From an uncultured Coriobacteriia bacterium (GTDB lineage Bacteria > Actinomycetota > Coriobacteriia > Anaerosomatales > PALSA-660): a stretch of DNA of 33,240 nt. Positions 1 through 7,603 of the stretch are shown here, one piece after another; the stretch's first letter is position 1; each line of letters begins with the position of its first letter. The notes beneath the pieces are model-generated. The model was not told where the DNA came from, made no database searches, and saw nothing but the letters and a program-made list of their open reading frames with translations. The stretch lies in contig CAIKZH010000029.1 in assembly GCA_903831865.1 (NCBI GenBank), forward strand, positions 1-33,240, written 5' to 3'. A program made the translations under genes and the position numbers.

Positions 1-30
1 CCGCTTCATGAGCGTTCGTGCAAGAGCGCT

Positions 31-234
31 CTAGAGAGCGCGCACCTGCGTCGCCTGCTGCTTGCCGTTCTGGCCAGTGGCTTCCGTGAAGGAAACGGCC
101 TGACCCTCGTCGAGGGTCTTGAAGCCCTCGCTCTGGATCTCGGAGAAGTGGACGAACAGGTCGTCGCCACCCTCGCGCTCGATGAAGCCATAACCCTTGT
201 CAGCGTTGAACCACTTGACTTTACCTTCTGCCAT
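31..234 (-). CDS. Cold-shock protein, CspA family (67 aa)
   Basis: A single cold-shock OB-fold protein that binds single-stranded RNA/DNA and acts in the cytoplasm as an RNA chaperone. The sequence shows the hallmark opening [15 protein letters not shown] (residues 4-18), which carries RNP1, followed by [10 protein letters not shown] (RNP2). The length of 67 aa is the usual one for this family. The ATG at 234 follows AGAGGA at good spacing. The gene is monocistronic as far as visible. It has a leader of about 100 bases with two hairpins and a -10-like TACTAT at 345-350. A 7-bp inverted repeat (26-41) straddles the stop codon. Family assignment is certain; the exact paralogue (cspA, cspC and so on) cannot be told. 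Confidence 0.97.
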   Translation of the reverse strand: MAEGKVKWFNADKGYGFIEREGGDDLFVHFSEIQSEGFKTLDEGQAVSFTEATGQNGKQQATQVRAL

Positions 235-250
235 TCAGATCCATCCTCTC

Positions 251-308
251 GCCCCTGTTGGGGCAAAACAAAACGGCGTGACTGCCGCAAGATTGCGGTG
301 TGTCACGT
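251..308 (-). promoter_or_regulatory. Structured 5' leader of the cold-shock gene
   Basis: Two inverted repeats lie between the putative -10 and the start codon. The upstream one (277-308) has outer arms CGTGAC/GTCACG and inner arms CCGCAA/TTGCGG. The second (251-264) has arms GCCCC/GGGGC around a 4-base loop and abuts the Shine-Dalgarno region. Long structured leaders are known for cspA-type mRNAs; a role as a temperature-responsive element is inference. Confidence 0.45.
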
Positions 309-344
309 CGCAATTCTTCGAACCCATATGGTCCGCGTGCGGAA

Positions 345-350
345 ATAGTA
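345..350 (-). promoter_or_regulatory. Putative -10 element of the cold-shock gene
   Basis: On the minus strand the hexamer TACTAT follows GTGC, matching the TAnnnT pattern seen upstream of other genes here. No good -35 is visible. It would give a leader of about 100 bases. Confidence 0.4.
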
Positions 351-397
351 GCACGTCCTGCGCCATGCTGCACGTTCTCGGCTGCATCGCTCGATCC

Positions 398-1234
398 TCA
401 CGCCGCTGCGACGGTCCGCCTGAAGCCGTAGCGCAGCACGCGGTTCAGGCTCCTCAGGGAGGGCACAAGGTTCATCAGCCGCACGCGCGCGCGGACCCCG
501 GCTGGCAGCATCGGGTAGCCGTCAAGCTCCGTGTTGGCCGTCTGCAAGATGAGCTCGAGTCCCGGCACCAGGGTCGTGATCTCCCTCGGGTCGTCGATCC
601 CCCAGCCGAACGAGGCGCCGGTGCCCCCGATGTCGGCGCGAGCCCGGGTGGTGAACCCCACGAGCCGCCGACTGTGGGCGTCGAACGCCACCTCGCCGCC
701 GGGGAAGTGCTCCACGACCGCTTGGAGCAGGGACTTCACGATGTGCTCGGTGAGGTACATCGTCACGCCTTCGGCGACGACGAGGACCGGCTGATCTGCA
801 GGCAGGTCCCGTGTCCAGTCCACGTCCGCCAGAGATGTCCCGATCATGCGGCAGCCCGGCCGCAGCGGGAAGAGCCGCCGCCGCAGCTCGATGACGTCCG
901 GGTAGTCCACGTCGAACCAGCATACGGACTCGGGCGGTTCGACGCGCAGCGCACGGCTGTCAAGACCGCAGCCGAGATGGAGCACCGTCGCTCTCGGGTG
1001 GTCCGCGATGAACCGCACTGCCAACATGTCGAACTCCCGCGCCCGCACCGCGATGGTGAGCGAATCGGACTCGCTCACTTTGAGCTTCGCGAAGTCGTAG
1101 TCGAGGCGGTCCACGGCGGCTTCGGCCCACTCGTCGCGCAGGATCGGCTCGACGCGCCGACTCTGAAGGGCTCTGCCGCGCAGGGTGATGAGCAGGGTCT
1201 CCCGCTCACCGGTGAAGCGGACCTTCTCGCCGGT
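398..1234 (-). CDS. LCMT/PPM1-type SAM-dependent methyltransferase
   Basis: A class I methyltransferase of the leucine carboxyl methyltransferase-like family (PF04072 type), which in bacteria methylates carboxyl or hydroxyl groups of unknown small molecules. Visible features are the opening VRFTGERETLLITLRGRA, the SAM-binding stretch VLHLGCGLDSRALR, the acidic motif WFDVDYPDVIELRR and the later VVAEGVTMYL. I choose the ATG at 1234, which gives 278 aa and fits the family N-terminus. An in-frame ATG at 1279 exists, but it overlaps the best -10 candidate. The gene stands alone, divergent from the zinc-ribbon gene at 1361. A second, more distant family member lies at 28047-29021. The substrate is unknown. 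Confidence 0.88.
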   Translation of the reverse strand, partial: TGEKVRFTGERETLLITLRGRALQSRRVEPILRDEWAEAAVDRLDYDFAKLKVSESDSLTIAVRAREFDMLAVRFIADHPRATVLHLGCGLDSRALRVEPPESVCWFDVDYPDVIELRRRLFPLRPGCRMIGTSLADVDWTRDLPADQPVLVVAEGVTMYLTEHIVKSLLQAVVEHFPGGEVAFDAHSRRLVGFTTRARADIGGTGASFGWGIDDPREITTLVPGLELILQTANTELDGYPMLPAGVRARVRLMNLVPSLRSLNRVLRYGFRRTVAAA

Positions 1235-1274
1235 CATCAGCCGATCCTGACCTTCCTCGGTCGCCTGGGATCCG

Positions 1275-1280
1275 AGCATA
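1275..1280 (-). promoter_or_regulatory. Putative -10 element of the LCMT methyltransferase gene
   Basis: The minus strand reads GCGCTATGCT, placing TATGCT 41 bases upstream of the ATG at 1234. It supports that start over the ATG at 1279, which lies inside this hexamer. Confidence 0.4.
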
Positions 1281-1313
1281 GCGCTTGGACGGTCAGCCGC
1301 GGGCGACTGTAGC

Positions 1314-1319
1314 TATACT
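1314..1319 (+). promoter_or_regulatory. Putative -10 element of the zinc-ribbon/giant protein operon
   Basis: TATACT, preceded by GTAGC, lies 42 bases upstream of the GTG at 1361. TTGGAC at 1285-1290 is a possible but badly spaced -35. The divergent methyltransferase promoter lies within 40 bases. Confidence 0.4.
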
Positions 1320-1360
1320 CGTGTCGAGGGGTTGTCGCGACCGCGTCCCGGGGGGACCGC

Positions 1361-2092
1361 GTGACCGAGACCAGCAGCCGGTTCTGCGCGAACTGCGGCC
1401 GTCCTCTTGTGGCGGGCGCCGCGTTCTGCGCTGCGTGCGGGACCCGTGCGGTCACCCCGGCGTCGGCGACAATCGTCCCCGGCGTCTCCGCTGCCACAGC
1501 CGTTTCCGTCCCACAGCCGCCTCCAGGCGCCCCATCGTTCGTCTCGCCGGCGCGCACCGCGGCGGCTTCGGCGACCGGCGCCGTGCAGAGGACGATGTCC
1601 GTCGCCTCGCGGGGAATGGCCATCGGCGGCCTGGTCGTAGGCACGCCATGGACCGCCATCGTCGGCGGGCACGCCGACGTGGGACAGCTCGCGAAGCGAT
1701 GGGCGCCTTCGCTCTTGTCAGCGCTCCCGCGCCCCAGCCTCCGCGTGCCTGCTCTCTCCCTGCTGTTCTCGGTGACGCTCGACGCCGGGGCGGCGGTGAT
1801 CTCGGGACAGCCCGCCGCGATGCAGATGGCGGGGCTTCGTGCTCTCACCGGCGTCCTGACCGCGGTCATGGGCCTGCTCGTCGGCCGTCGTGGCGGCCTG
1901 CTGAGGTACGGGACGACGGCGATGAGCTGTGTCACCTCGGTGATCATGCTCGTGTCGCTCGGCCGAGTGGTTCTGGCGGCCCCGGCCGATCCCGCCGGGT
2001 GGCTTCCGCTGATCCCCACGATGATCTGTCAGGTCGCCTCAGTGGTCTGCCTGGTCAAGACGGTCCGGCTCACGCTCAAGCAGCACGCATGA
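1361..2092 (+). CDS. Zinc-ribbon membrane protein
   Basis: A 243-aa protein opening with a zinc ribbon of the CxxC...CxxC type (C9, C12, C23, C26), then a low-complexity Ala/Pro linker. The C-terminal half holds several hydrophobic segments (around residues 128-145, 155-175, 188-205 and 215-232) that look like membrane helices. The GTG start follows GGGGGG with 5-base spacing. The stop overlaps the start of the giant secreted-protein gene (ATGA at 2089-2092), so the two are probably translationally coupled. Zinc-ribbon plus membrane proteins of this kind are common in Gram-positive bacteria and usually lack a known function. Another zinc-ribbon protein is encoded at 6330-7436. Confidence 0.85.
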   Translation: MTETSSRFCANCGRPLVAGAAFCAACGTRAVTPASATIVPGVSAATAVSVPQPPPGAPSFVSPARTAAASATGAVQRTMSVASRGMAIGGLVVGTPWTAIVGGHADVGQLAKRWAPSLLSALPRPSLRVPALSLLFSVTLDAGAAVISGQPAAMQMAGLRALTGVLTAVMGLLVGRRGGLLRYGTTAMSCVTSVIMLVSLGRVVLAAPADPAGWLPLIPTMICQVASVVCLVKTVRLTLKQHA

Positions 2093-5000
2093 GCAGGCGC
2101 GATCATACGCGCAGGCAGACCCGGGCCCGAGGCGGCCTCCCGTCGCATCGCTCGGCGTGGGTACGGGTCACGGCCAACGTGTTCGTCACCCTGTTCGTAG
2201 CGCTCGTCGTCCTCTCCGCGTTGCCCGCGACCGCATTCGCCGACGACGTCTTCGACGCGCTCGGGGAGACGGGGCAGCAGCTCCGCGCCACGTACGAAGC
2301 GATCAGCGGGACGCTCTCGCCCTTCCACGGCGAGATCGGCTCCATCCAGAGCGGGGCGCCGGACGTCAGCGGCATGCAGATCTACGGCGGCTACGACAGG
2401 GCTATCTACGCCAAACGCATCGAGGGAGATCCGGGCGACCTCGCGTCGTCCTCATCACGCGAGCCGCGCGAATGGGTGGTGGTCGTCGCCTCAAAGGAGA
2501 AGTTCGCCGGCGTCGTGCCCTACGTGATGGACGTCCTTGTTCTCTACGACCCCGACCGCGGCGTGAGCGAACCCACCTTCATCGCGCAGATCCTCGATCC
2601 CTGGTGGATGATGCAGCTGTGGCGCAGCGGCGGCTCTCCTGGTTACGACCCGGGCAAGGACCAGTGGCGAGTCGCGCTCGGTGGCGCCGCAGCCGTCGCG
2701 GCCGCAGCGGCGGCCATCGCGGCGGCAGCCGCGAGCGGTGCGCAGCGCGGCGGCAAGAGACTGGACCCCAAGACGCCCGTCGGATGGGTTCTCACCCTCT
2801 CCACCAACTCGCTCGTCGTCGGCGAGAAGCAGTCGGCGGCACTGCAGGCGCACGTGTACCGGGTCACTGCGGACGGCGGATCCTCACCCGCGCCCGCGAA
2901 CTTCAGCCTCGTCCTGCCGCCGGGCATCTCCGCGAGCCCCCCTCCGCGCAAGGCACCCTGGACTCGAGCGTGTGGCAGAGCGGCCCGGCAGGACCCGCGG
3001 CCAACCTCACGGTCACCGCCACGACCGAGGGAGGCTCCTACTCGGCCGGCGTCACCGTCCACACATCCGAGGAGACGCTGCTCAAGCTCGAGCCCGAGGC
3101 ACGCGACCTGTCGGCCGTCGACCGGAAGCCGGTGCGAGTGCGCGCGCGCCTCGTCCTGTCCACGGCCGACAGGCAGGACCCAGCCGCGGGCTTCGAAGCG
3201 GCGCGCTCGGGGATCACGTTCCACGCGCCCGACCCGTGGCTCAACGTCTCGGACCCTCTCGACACGCCCGAGGGCAAAGATGTCAACGTCGCCGTGATCG
3301 ACCCGGATCCGGGATCGGGGAAGCAACCTCCCGCGAGCGTGACCCTTTCGGCGCTCACCACCGTCGGCGGCCGACAGGTCACGAACTCGGTCGTGTTCGA
3401 CGTGGGTCGGCAGCCAGCCCTCGACGTCGAGCCCGACTCCGTCACCTTCGCCGCGAAGTCGCAGGACCAGCAGCAGGTGGCTGTGACGGTCGCCGACCCG
3501 GGGGTCGGCCAGTGGAAGTTCACCACGCGGTGGGACAGCGGAGAGACCCCCGTCGCCACCGACCGGATCACGACCGACGGTGCCGACCGCGCCACCCTGA
3601 CTCTCACCGAGGCGGCGCCGGAATCGGCCCAGCGTCAGGTGACCGGCCGCCTCATCGTCGTCGCGGAGCACGCCGACCTGCCGAAGGCCCTGGAGCGCCA
3701 GGTCATGGTCACCGTGGTCCGCCAGGGCCTCTACCTCGACCAGATCGGGCTTGCGCCGGACGGCACCTACCATGTCGACGCCCAGGGGACTGACAAGCCC
3801 AAGGACCTCTGGGTCCGCGTGTACGTGAAGGACGCCCAGGGCCGCATGGGCGCCGACGCGACGCTCGCGTCGCAGGTGCGGATCGAGATGGCCGAGAGCG
3901 GCAAGACCGTCGGGGCCAACGCCGCCGAGGTGAGCAAGCTCGCATGGCACGCCGTGGCCGACCGCCCGCCGGGCGATCCCGGCGCCACGTGGAGGTTCGA
4001 TGCACCCACGCGCATCCCCGGCGATACCCCGACGATACCGGTGCGGTTCTCCGCGAGCGTGCCCGGACAGAGCGGGCCCGAGTTCGAGACCCAGTTCACC
4101 ATCGGGCTGATCCCGGAGGCCGACGGACCGGGGTCCCCCGCGGCCGAGCTGGAGTACCAGCGCGCGATGACGACGATCGACAAGTACGTGCCCGGTCCCA
4201 ACCAGGCCAAGTTGCGGCAGATCGTCGACAGCAAGCGTGAGTTCCTCGGAGCCGAGGGCATGACCGCGCTGCGCAAGTGGGTCTTCAAGCAGGCCGTGCA
4301 GCTGACACTTGCGGAAGGCGACCGCGGCTACGAGGACGTCGACAAGTGGGCGACGCGCATCACGACCGGCCTCGACTTCGCCACGTGGGCGGGCAACCAC
4401 TGCTTCAGTGCGCTCATGCTCATCTACGGCGGCCCATATGTGGGCATGGCCGGAGACGTCTGCAAGGACCTGATCGTCTCCGCCATCCAGGCCTGGGAGA
4501 TGGGGCAGGCCCCAGACGACTGGCTCCGCGAGCAGTGGCACATGATCCCGGGCATGGTCGAGGGGGCGGCCATCAACCCCGACGTCTTCCAGACGATGGG
4601 ACTCCGGGCCCGGGCGGTCGCATGGTCGCTCTTCGTCGCCTACCACTTCTTCAAGAGCTACTCGTACGAGAGGAAGCCGATGCTGACCGCCATCCGCGAG
4701 GCCGGCATGGCCGCCACCGACGCCGCGATCGGCTCGTTCCTCTACCACTACGGACACATCTCCGCGAAGGGCTACGCACCCGGGCACGGACCTGGCGAGC
4801 AGCCGCCGGCAGAGCACGGCCCGACCGAGAAGTCCCCTGCGGCTGAGCACGCCCCCGGCGAAAAGGCGCCTGTCGAGCACGGTCCGGGCGAGAAGGCGGC
4901 CGGACACGAGCCGGCGGGCGGCGAACATGCGCCGGGAGAGCACGCTCCTGCGGAGCATGGAGCGGCCGAGCATGCCGTCTCGGAGCACGTGCCGGGCGGC

Positions 5001-6272
5001 GAGCCTGCGCCGGCCGAACACACTGCAGGCGAGCCTGCGCCGGCCGAGCCGACTGCGTCGCATGAGCCCGGTCCCGCCGAGCCGGCCGCGGGACACGAAC
5101 CGACCTCGGCCGGACCGGAGGGCCAGACGTCCCCACCGCCCGCGCCGCACGAGCCGGCGCCGGCCGGCCACGAGCCCCCTCCGCCCGCGGGCGGGCACGA
5201 ACCGACGCCGCCCCCCAAGCCGACTCCCCCGCCGAAACCGACCGCGCCCCCGCCGCCGAGACCGAAGCCGAAGGAGCCGCCGCTTCCTCCGCCACCACCT
5301 ACGCCCCCACCGGTCCCGCTGATGCGTCCCGGGGGGCCGAAGACGTGGCAGGAAGCCGGCGCCCTCATCAAGGCGAACACCCGGACCGTCAACGGCGTCA
5401 AGGTCATCGATCCGGCGGTGATCGAGAACGTCATGCGCAACCCCGACGCGATGCGCAAGCTCAAAGGCGAGGACCCGGCGACCTGGGCCGCCTTCCACGA
5501 GGGCCGGCAGCAGATCTACTCGGCGCACGACGCGAAGCTGGAGAACTGGATCAAGGACAACGTCCCCAGCGCAAAGGACCGTACCGTCGAGGTCCGGTCG
5601 GTCGGCACCGCCAACGGGGTCGACCGCGACCTGCGCGCCGGCGTCACCATCACCGATCCGGTGACCGGGCAACCGAGGTTCATAGAGATCCCGAAGGAGA
5701 ACTGGCAGGCCCAGTCCAACAAGATCTTCTCTCAGGAGACGGGCGGTCCCGGCGATCCGGCCGGTCAGGCGAAGTGGGCGAAGGACCACCAGCAGCTGCA
5801 GACCGACCAGCATCACGCCGAGGCGAGCGTCGACATGTCAGACCAGGGCCTCGTGAGAGACCCGCAGACGGGCGAGTGGCGGCAGACACAGTTCGACAAG
5901 AGCAACCTCGTCCTCACGGAGGAGGGGCACTCGCAACTCATCGACCCCGAGGGACTCGGCCGCACGTACGAGACGAAGGTCGCGGAGTCGTACCACGCGG
6001 GCAACAGGGGTGACGCGTTCGCCCAGGCGGGCAAAGCGGTCAAGACGCTGGACGCGGTCCGCAGGGGCTACGCCGACCAGCACTACGGCGTGAAGGAGCC
6101 GCCTCCGAAGATCAAGGCGGGCACTGAAGCGATCCGTCAGGTGGAGGACGGCACGCTCACTCCGGCCGAGGCGGAGGCGAAGCTCAAGAAGATGGGCTAC
6201 AGCGACCTGCCGGACTTCATGGAGAAGATCTCGGGCCAGTTCGGCGCATTCAAGTGGGTGCGCCAGGGCTGA
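2089..6272 (+). CDS. Very large secreted repeat protein, frame-interrupted (about 1394 aa)
   Basis: The frame starting at ATG 2089 encodes a basic N-terminus, a hydrophobic segment (about residues 26-48) and a signal-peptide-like end AFADD, then about 283 residues. Coding then continues one frame back (-1) across the C6 run at 2937-2942 and runs to 6272. In order it holds an N-terminal domain, an Ala-rich stretch (about 194-218), beta-rich Ig-like regions (about 220-680), a helical region (about 684-894), a His/Glu/Pro repeat region (about 894-1080) and a C-terminal domain of about 300 aa that I do not recognise. The start overlaps the previous stop. Secretion or surface exposure is inferred. 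The frame change may be a sequence error, a real mutation or programmed slippage. Confidence 0.8.
2937..2942 (+). other. C6 run at which the reading frame of the giant gene changes
   Basis: Upstream of this run the protein-like frame is the one set by ATG 2089. Downstream the protein-like frame is -1 relative to it. One extra C would restore a single frame reading S-P-P-S-A-Q-G. In the upstream frame the run reads C CCC CCT, which has the form of a -1 slippery heptamer. Confidence 0.75.
4785..5322 (+). repeat. Coding low-complexity repeat: EH-x-PGE / PAE units, then Pro-rich
   Basis: Within the giant secreted protein the sequence repeats short degenerate units such as EHGPGEK, EHAPGE and EPAPAE. 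It then passes into a proline-rich tract (PPPKPTPPPKP and similar). Such segments typically act as flexible wall-spanning or linker regions. The DNA repeat is imperfect and codon-based. Confidence 0.85.
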
Positions 6273-6329
6273 GTCGGCTTGTGCGAAAGACCGCGGCTTC
6301 CGTCAGCCCTCACGATCCTCGAAGGTCAC

Positions 6330-7436
6330 CTAGTTCAGGCCGTTGCGCCTGTCGACGTAGCCCTTGCCGTCCTTCACGATCACCGTGTAGCTCGCCGTCT
6401 CGGCGCCGGACTGCCACTGCTCCTTCACGATCACGATCCACGCGTCGCCCTGCTTCTTCGCGCCGGTGACGTAGAAATCGTAGTCCGAACTCTTCATGAT
6501 CCACCCCGGGTTCGCGCTCTTGAAGCGCGAGGTGGCGGCCGCCTTGGCGGCGCTCAAGGACCCCGTGCCCTTCAGTCCGCTCAGCATCGTTCCCACCACA
6601 TCTATCGCGTCCGTCTTGTCGAAGGCCGGTGTCTGCGCCGAGGGCTCGACGGCGGTCCCCGCATCCGACGCGCCGGGCGTCTCACCGGTCGCGGCCACCA
6701 CATACTGCGACACGAGCCAAGTCCCGTCGGGCTGCTTCAGCAGAGTGAAGGTCGTCGCGGTCTGGGCAGGCGCGTCCGTCGGTGCCTCCTGCACGTCCAC
6801 TGTCGCCCTGCCGCCCTGGATGTCCGTGTTGTCGATGCGGTAGCTCTCCTGCGCGTCGCGGCCCTCGAACATGGAAGCGTCGATGGTCGAGGCGAAGTCA
6901 GGCGTCGCGGTCTTCTTCACCGCAGCGAGGTCGCCCTGCGACACGGCGACGAACCATGCGTCCACGGCCGCCTCGGGCGTCGGAGCACCAACCGCAGCGC
7001 CGGCGGTCGCGGGCGTCGCCGCCGAAGTCGCGGCGCTCGTCCCGTTCCCGCCCAGGCCGGGGATGTGGCCGTTGAGCAGGCTGTAGGCCGCGAAGCTTCC
7101 CAGACCCACCACAAGGAGGACGAGCAGGATGACGCCGATCGTCACGCCCACGATCAGGGCGGTCCTGGGCTTCTTCGCGGGCGCCGAGGCAACAGGTGCA
7201 TACGCGCCGGGTGCCATGCCCGGCGCACCAGCCGCGTAGCTGCCCGGCGGGGGTGAGACGGGCATCGGCGCCGTCACCTGTGCTGGCAGCGGGACCGGCG
7301 CGGGCGGTGGGACCGGCATCGGCTGCGTGGGAGGCGTCGCCTGTGTCACCTGGCGCGCACCGCTCAGATCGTTCCCGCAGACCGGACACGCCGCAGAATC
7401 GTCGGTGACCTGATTGCCGCACGCGGGACAGAACAT
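6330..7436 (-). CDS. Zinc-ribbon, single-pass membrane protein with NTF2-like extracellular part
   Basis: A 368-aa protein with an N-terminal zinc ribbon (C3, C6, C18, C21 in MFCPACGNQ...CPVCGND), a Pro-rich cytoplasmic linker (about 32-90), one strong membrane helix (about 97-125) and an extracellular region. The first extracellular part (about 155-260) resembles DUF4878/NTF2-like domains, which are often lipoprotein or sensory modules; this is a pattern match only. I choose the ATG at 7436 because GGAG lies just upstream and the cysteine motif follows at once. The gene is convergent with the giant gene and downstream of the SPFH gene on the same strand. Function is unknown. Confidence 0.85.
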   Translation of the reverse strand: MFCPACGNQVTDDSAACPVCGNDLSGARQVTQATPPTQPMPVPPPAPVPLPAQVTAPMPVSPPPGSYAAGAPGMAPGAYAPVASAPAKKPRTALIVGVTIGVILLVLLVVGLGSFAAYSLLNGHIPGLGGNGTSAATSAATPATAGAAVGAPTPEAAVDAWFVAVSQGDLAAVKKTATPDFASTIDASMFEGRDAQESYRIDNTDIQGGRATVDVQEAPTDAPAQTATTFTLLKQPDGTWLVSQYVVAATGETPGASDAGTAVEPSAQTPAFDKTDAIDVVGTMLSGLKGTGSLSAAKAAATSRFKSANPGWIMKSSDYDFYVTGAKKQGDAWIVIVKEQWQSGAETASYTVIVKDGKGYVDRRNGLN

Positions 7437-7489
7437 CCTTCTCCGCCCTCCCTCAGCCGCACTCACGACCGTGGCCGTACCCCGAGACA

Positions 7490-7495
7490 ATGATA
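7490..7495 (-). promoter_or_regulatory. Putative -10 element of the zinc-ribbon gene
   Basis: The minus strand reads GCGCTATCAT, 54 bases upstream of the ATG at 7436. It has the same GCGCTAnnnT context as several other genes here. No convincing -35. Confidence 0.4.
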
Positions 7496-7603
7496 GCGCG
7501 GTCGGCGACAACCCCCGAAGGAACGGCGATGGACCGCGTCGCCGCGGTCCATCGTGACTGTCGCCCGCTGCCCCACGGGACGCGGAGGGCCTGGCCTTGC
7601 CCT

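Noticed and set aside
26-41. Inverted repeat over the cold-shock stop codon as an intrinsic terminator
   Set aside because: The loop is only two bases and no T-run follows, so a terminator cannot be supported.
2157-2936. Start of the giant gene at 2157 in the downstream frame
   Set aside because: The sequence in that frame before the C6 run is Arg-rich and not protein-like, while the frame from ATG 2089 has a signal peptide and sensible composition.
4785-5322. Repeat array considered as CRISPR or other non-coding repeat
   Set aside because: Units are degenerate, codon-periodic and in frame with the giant protein; there are no spacers of constant length.
2643-5816. Very long open frame antisense to the giant secreted-protein gene
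   Set aside because: It is rich in Arg, Gly, Leu and Asp with no motifs and mirrors the GC-rich codons of the real gene. Long antisense frames are expected at this base composition.
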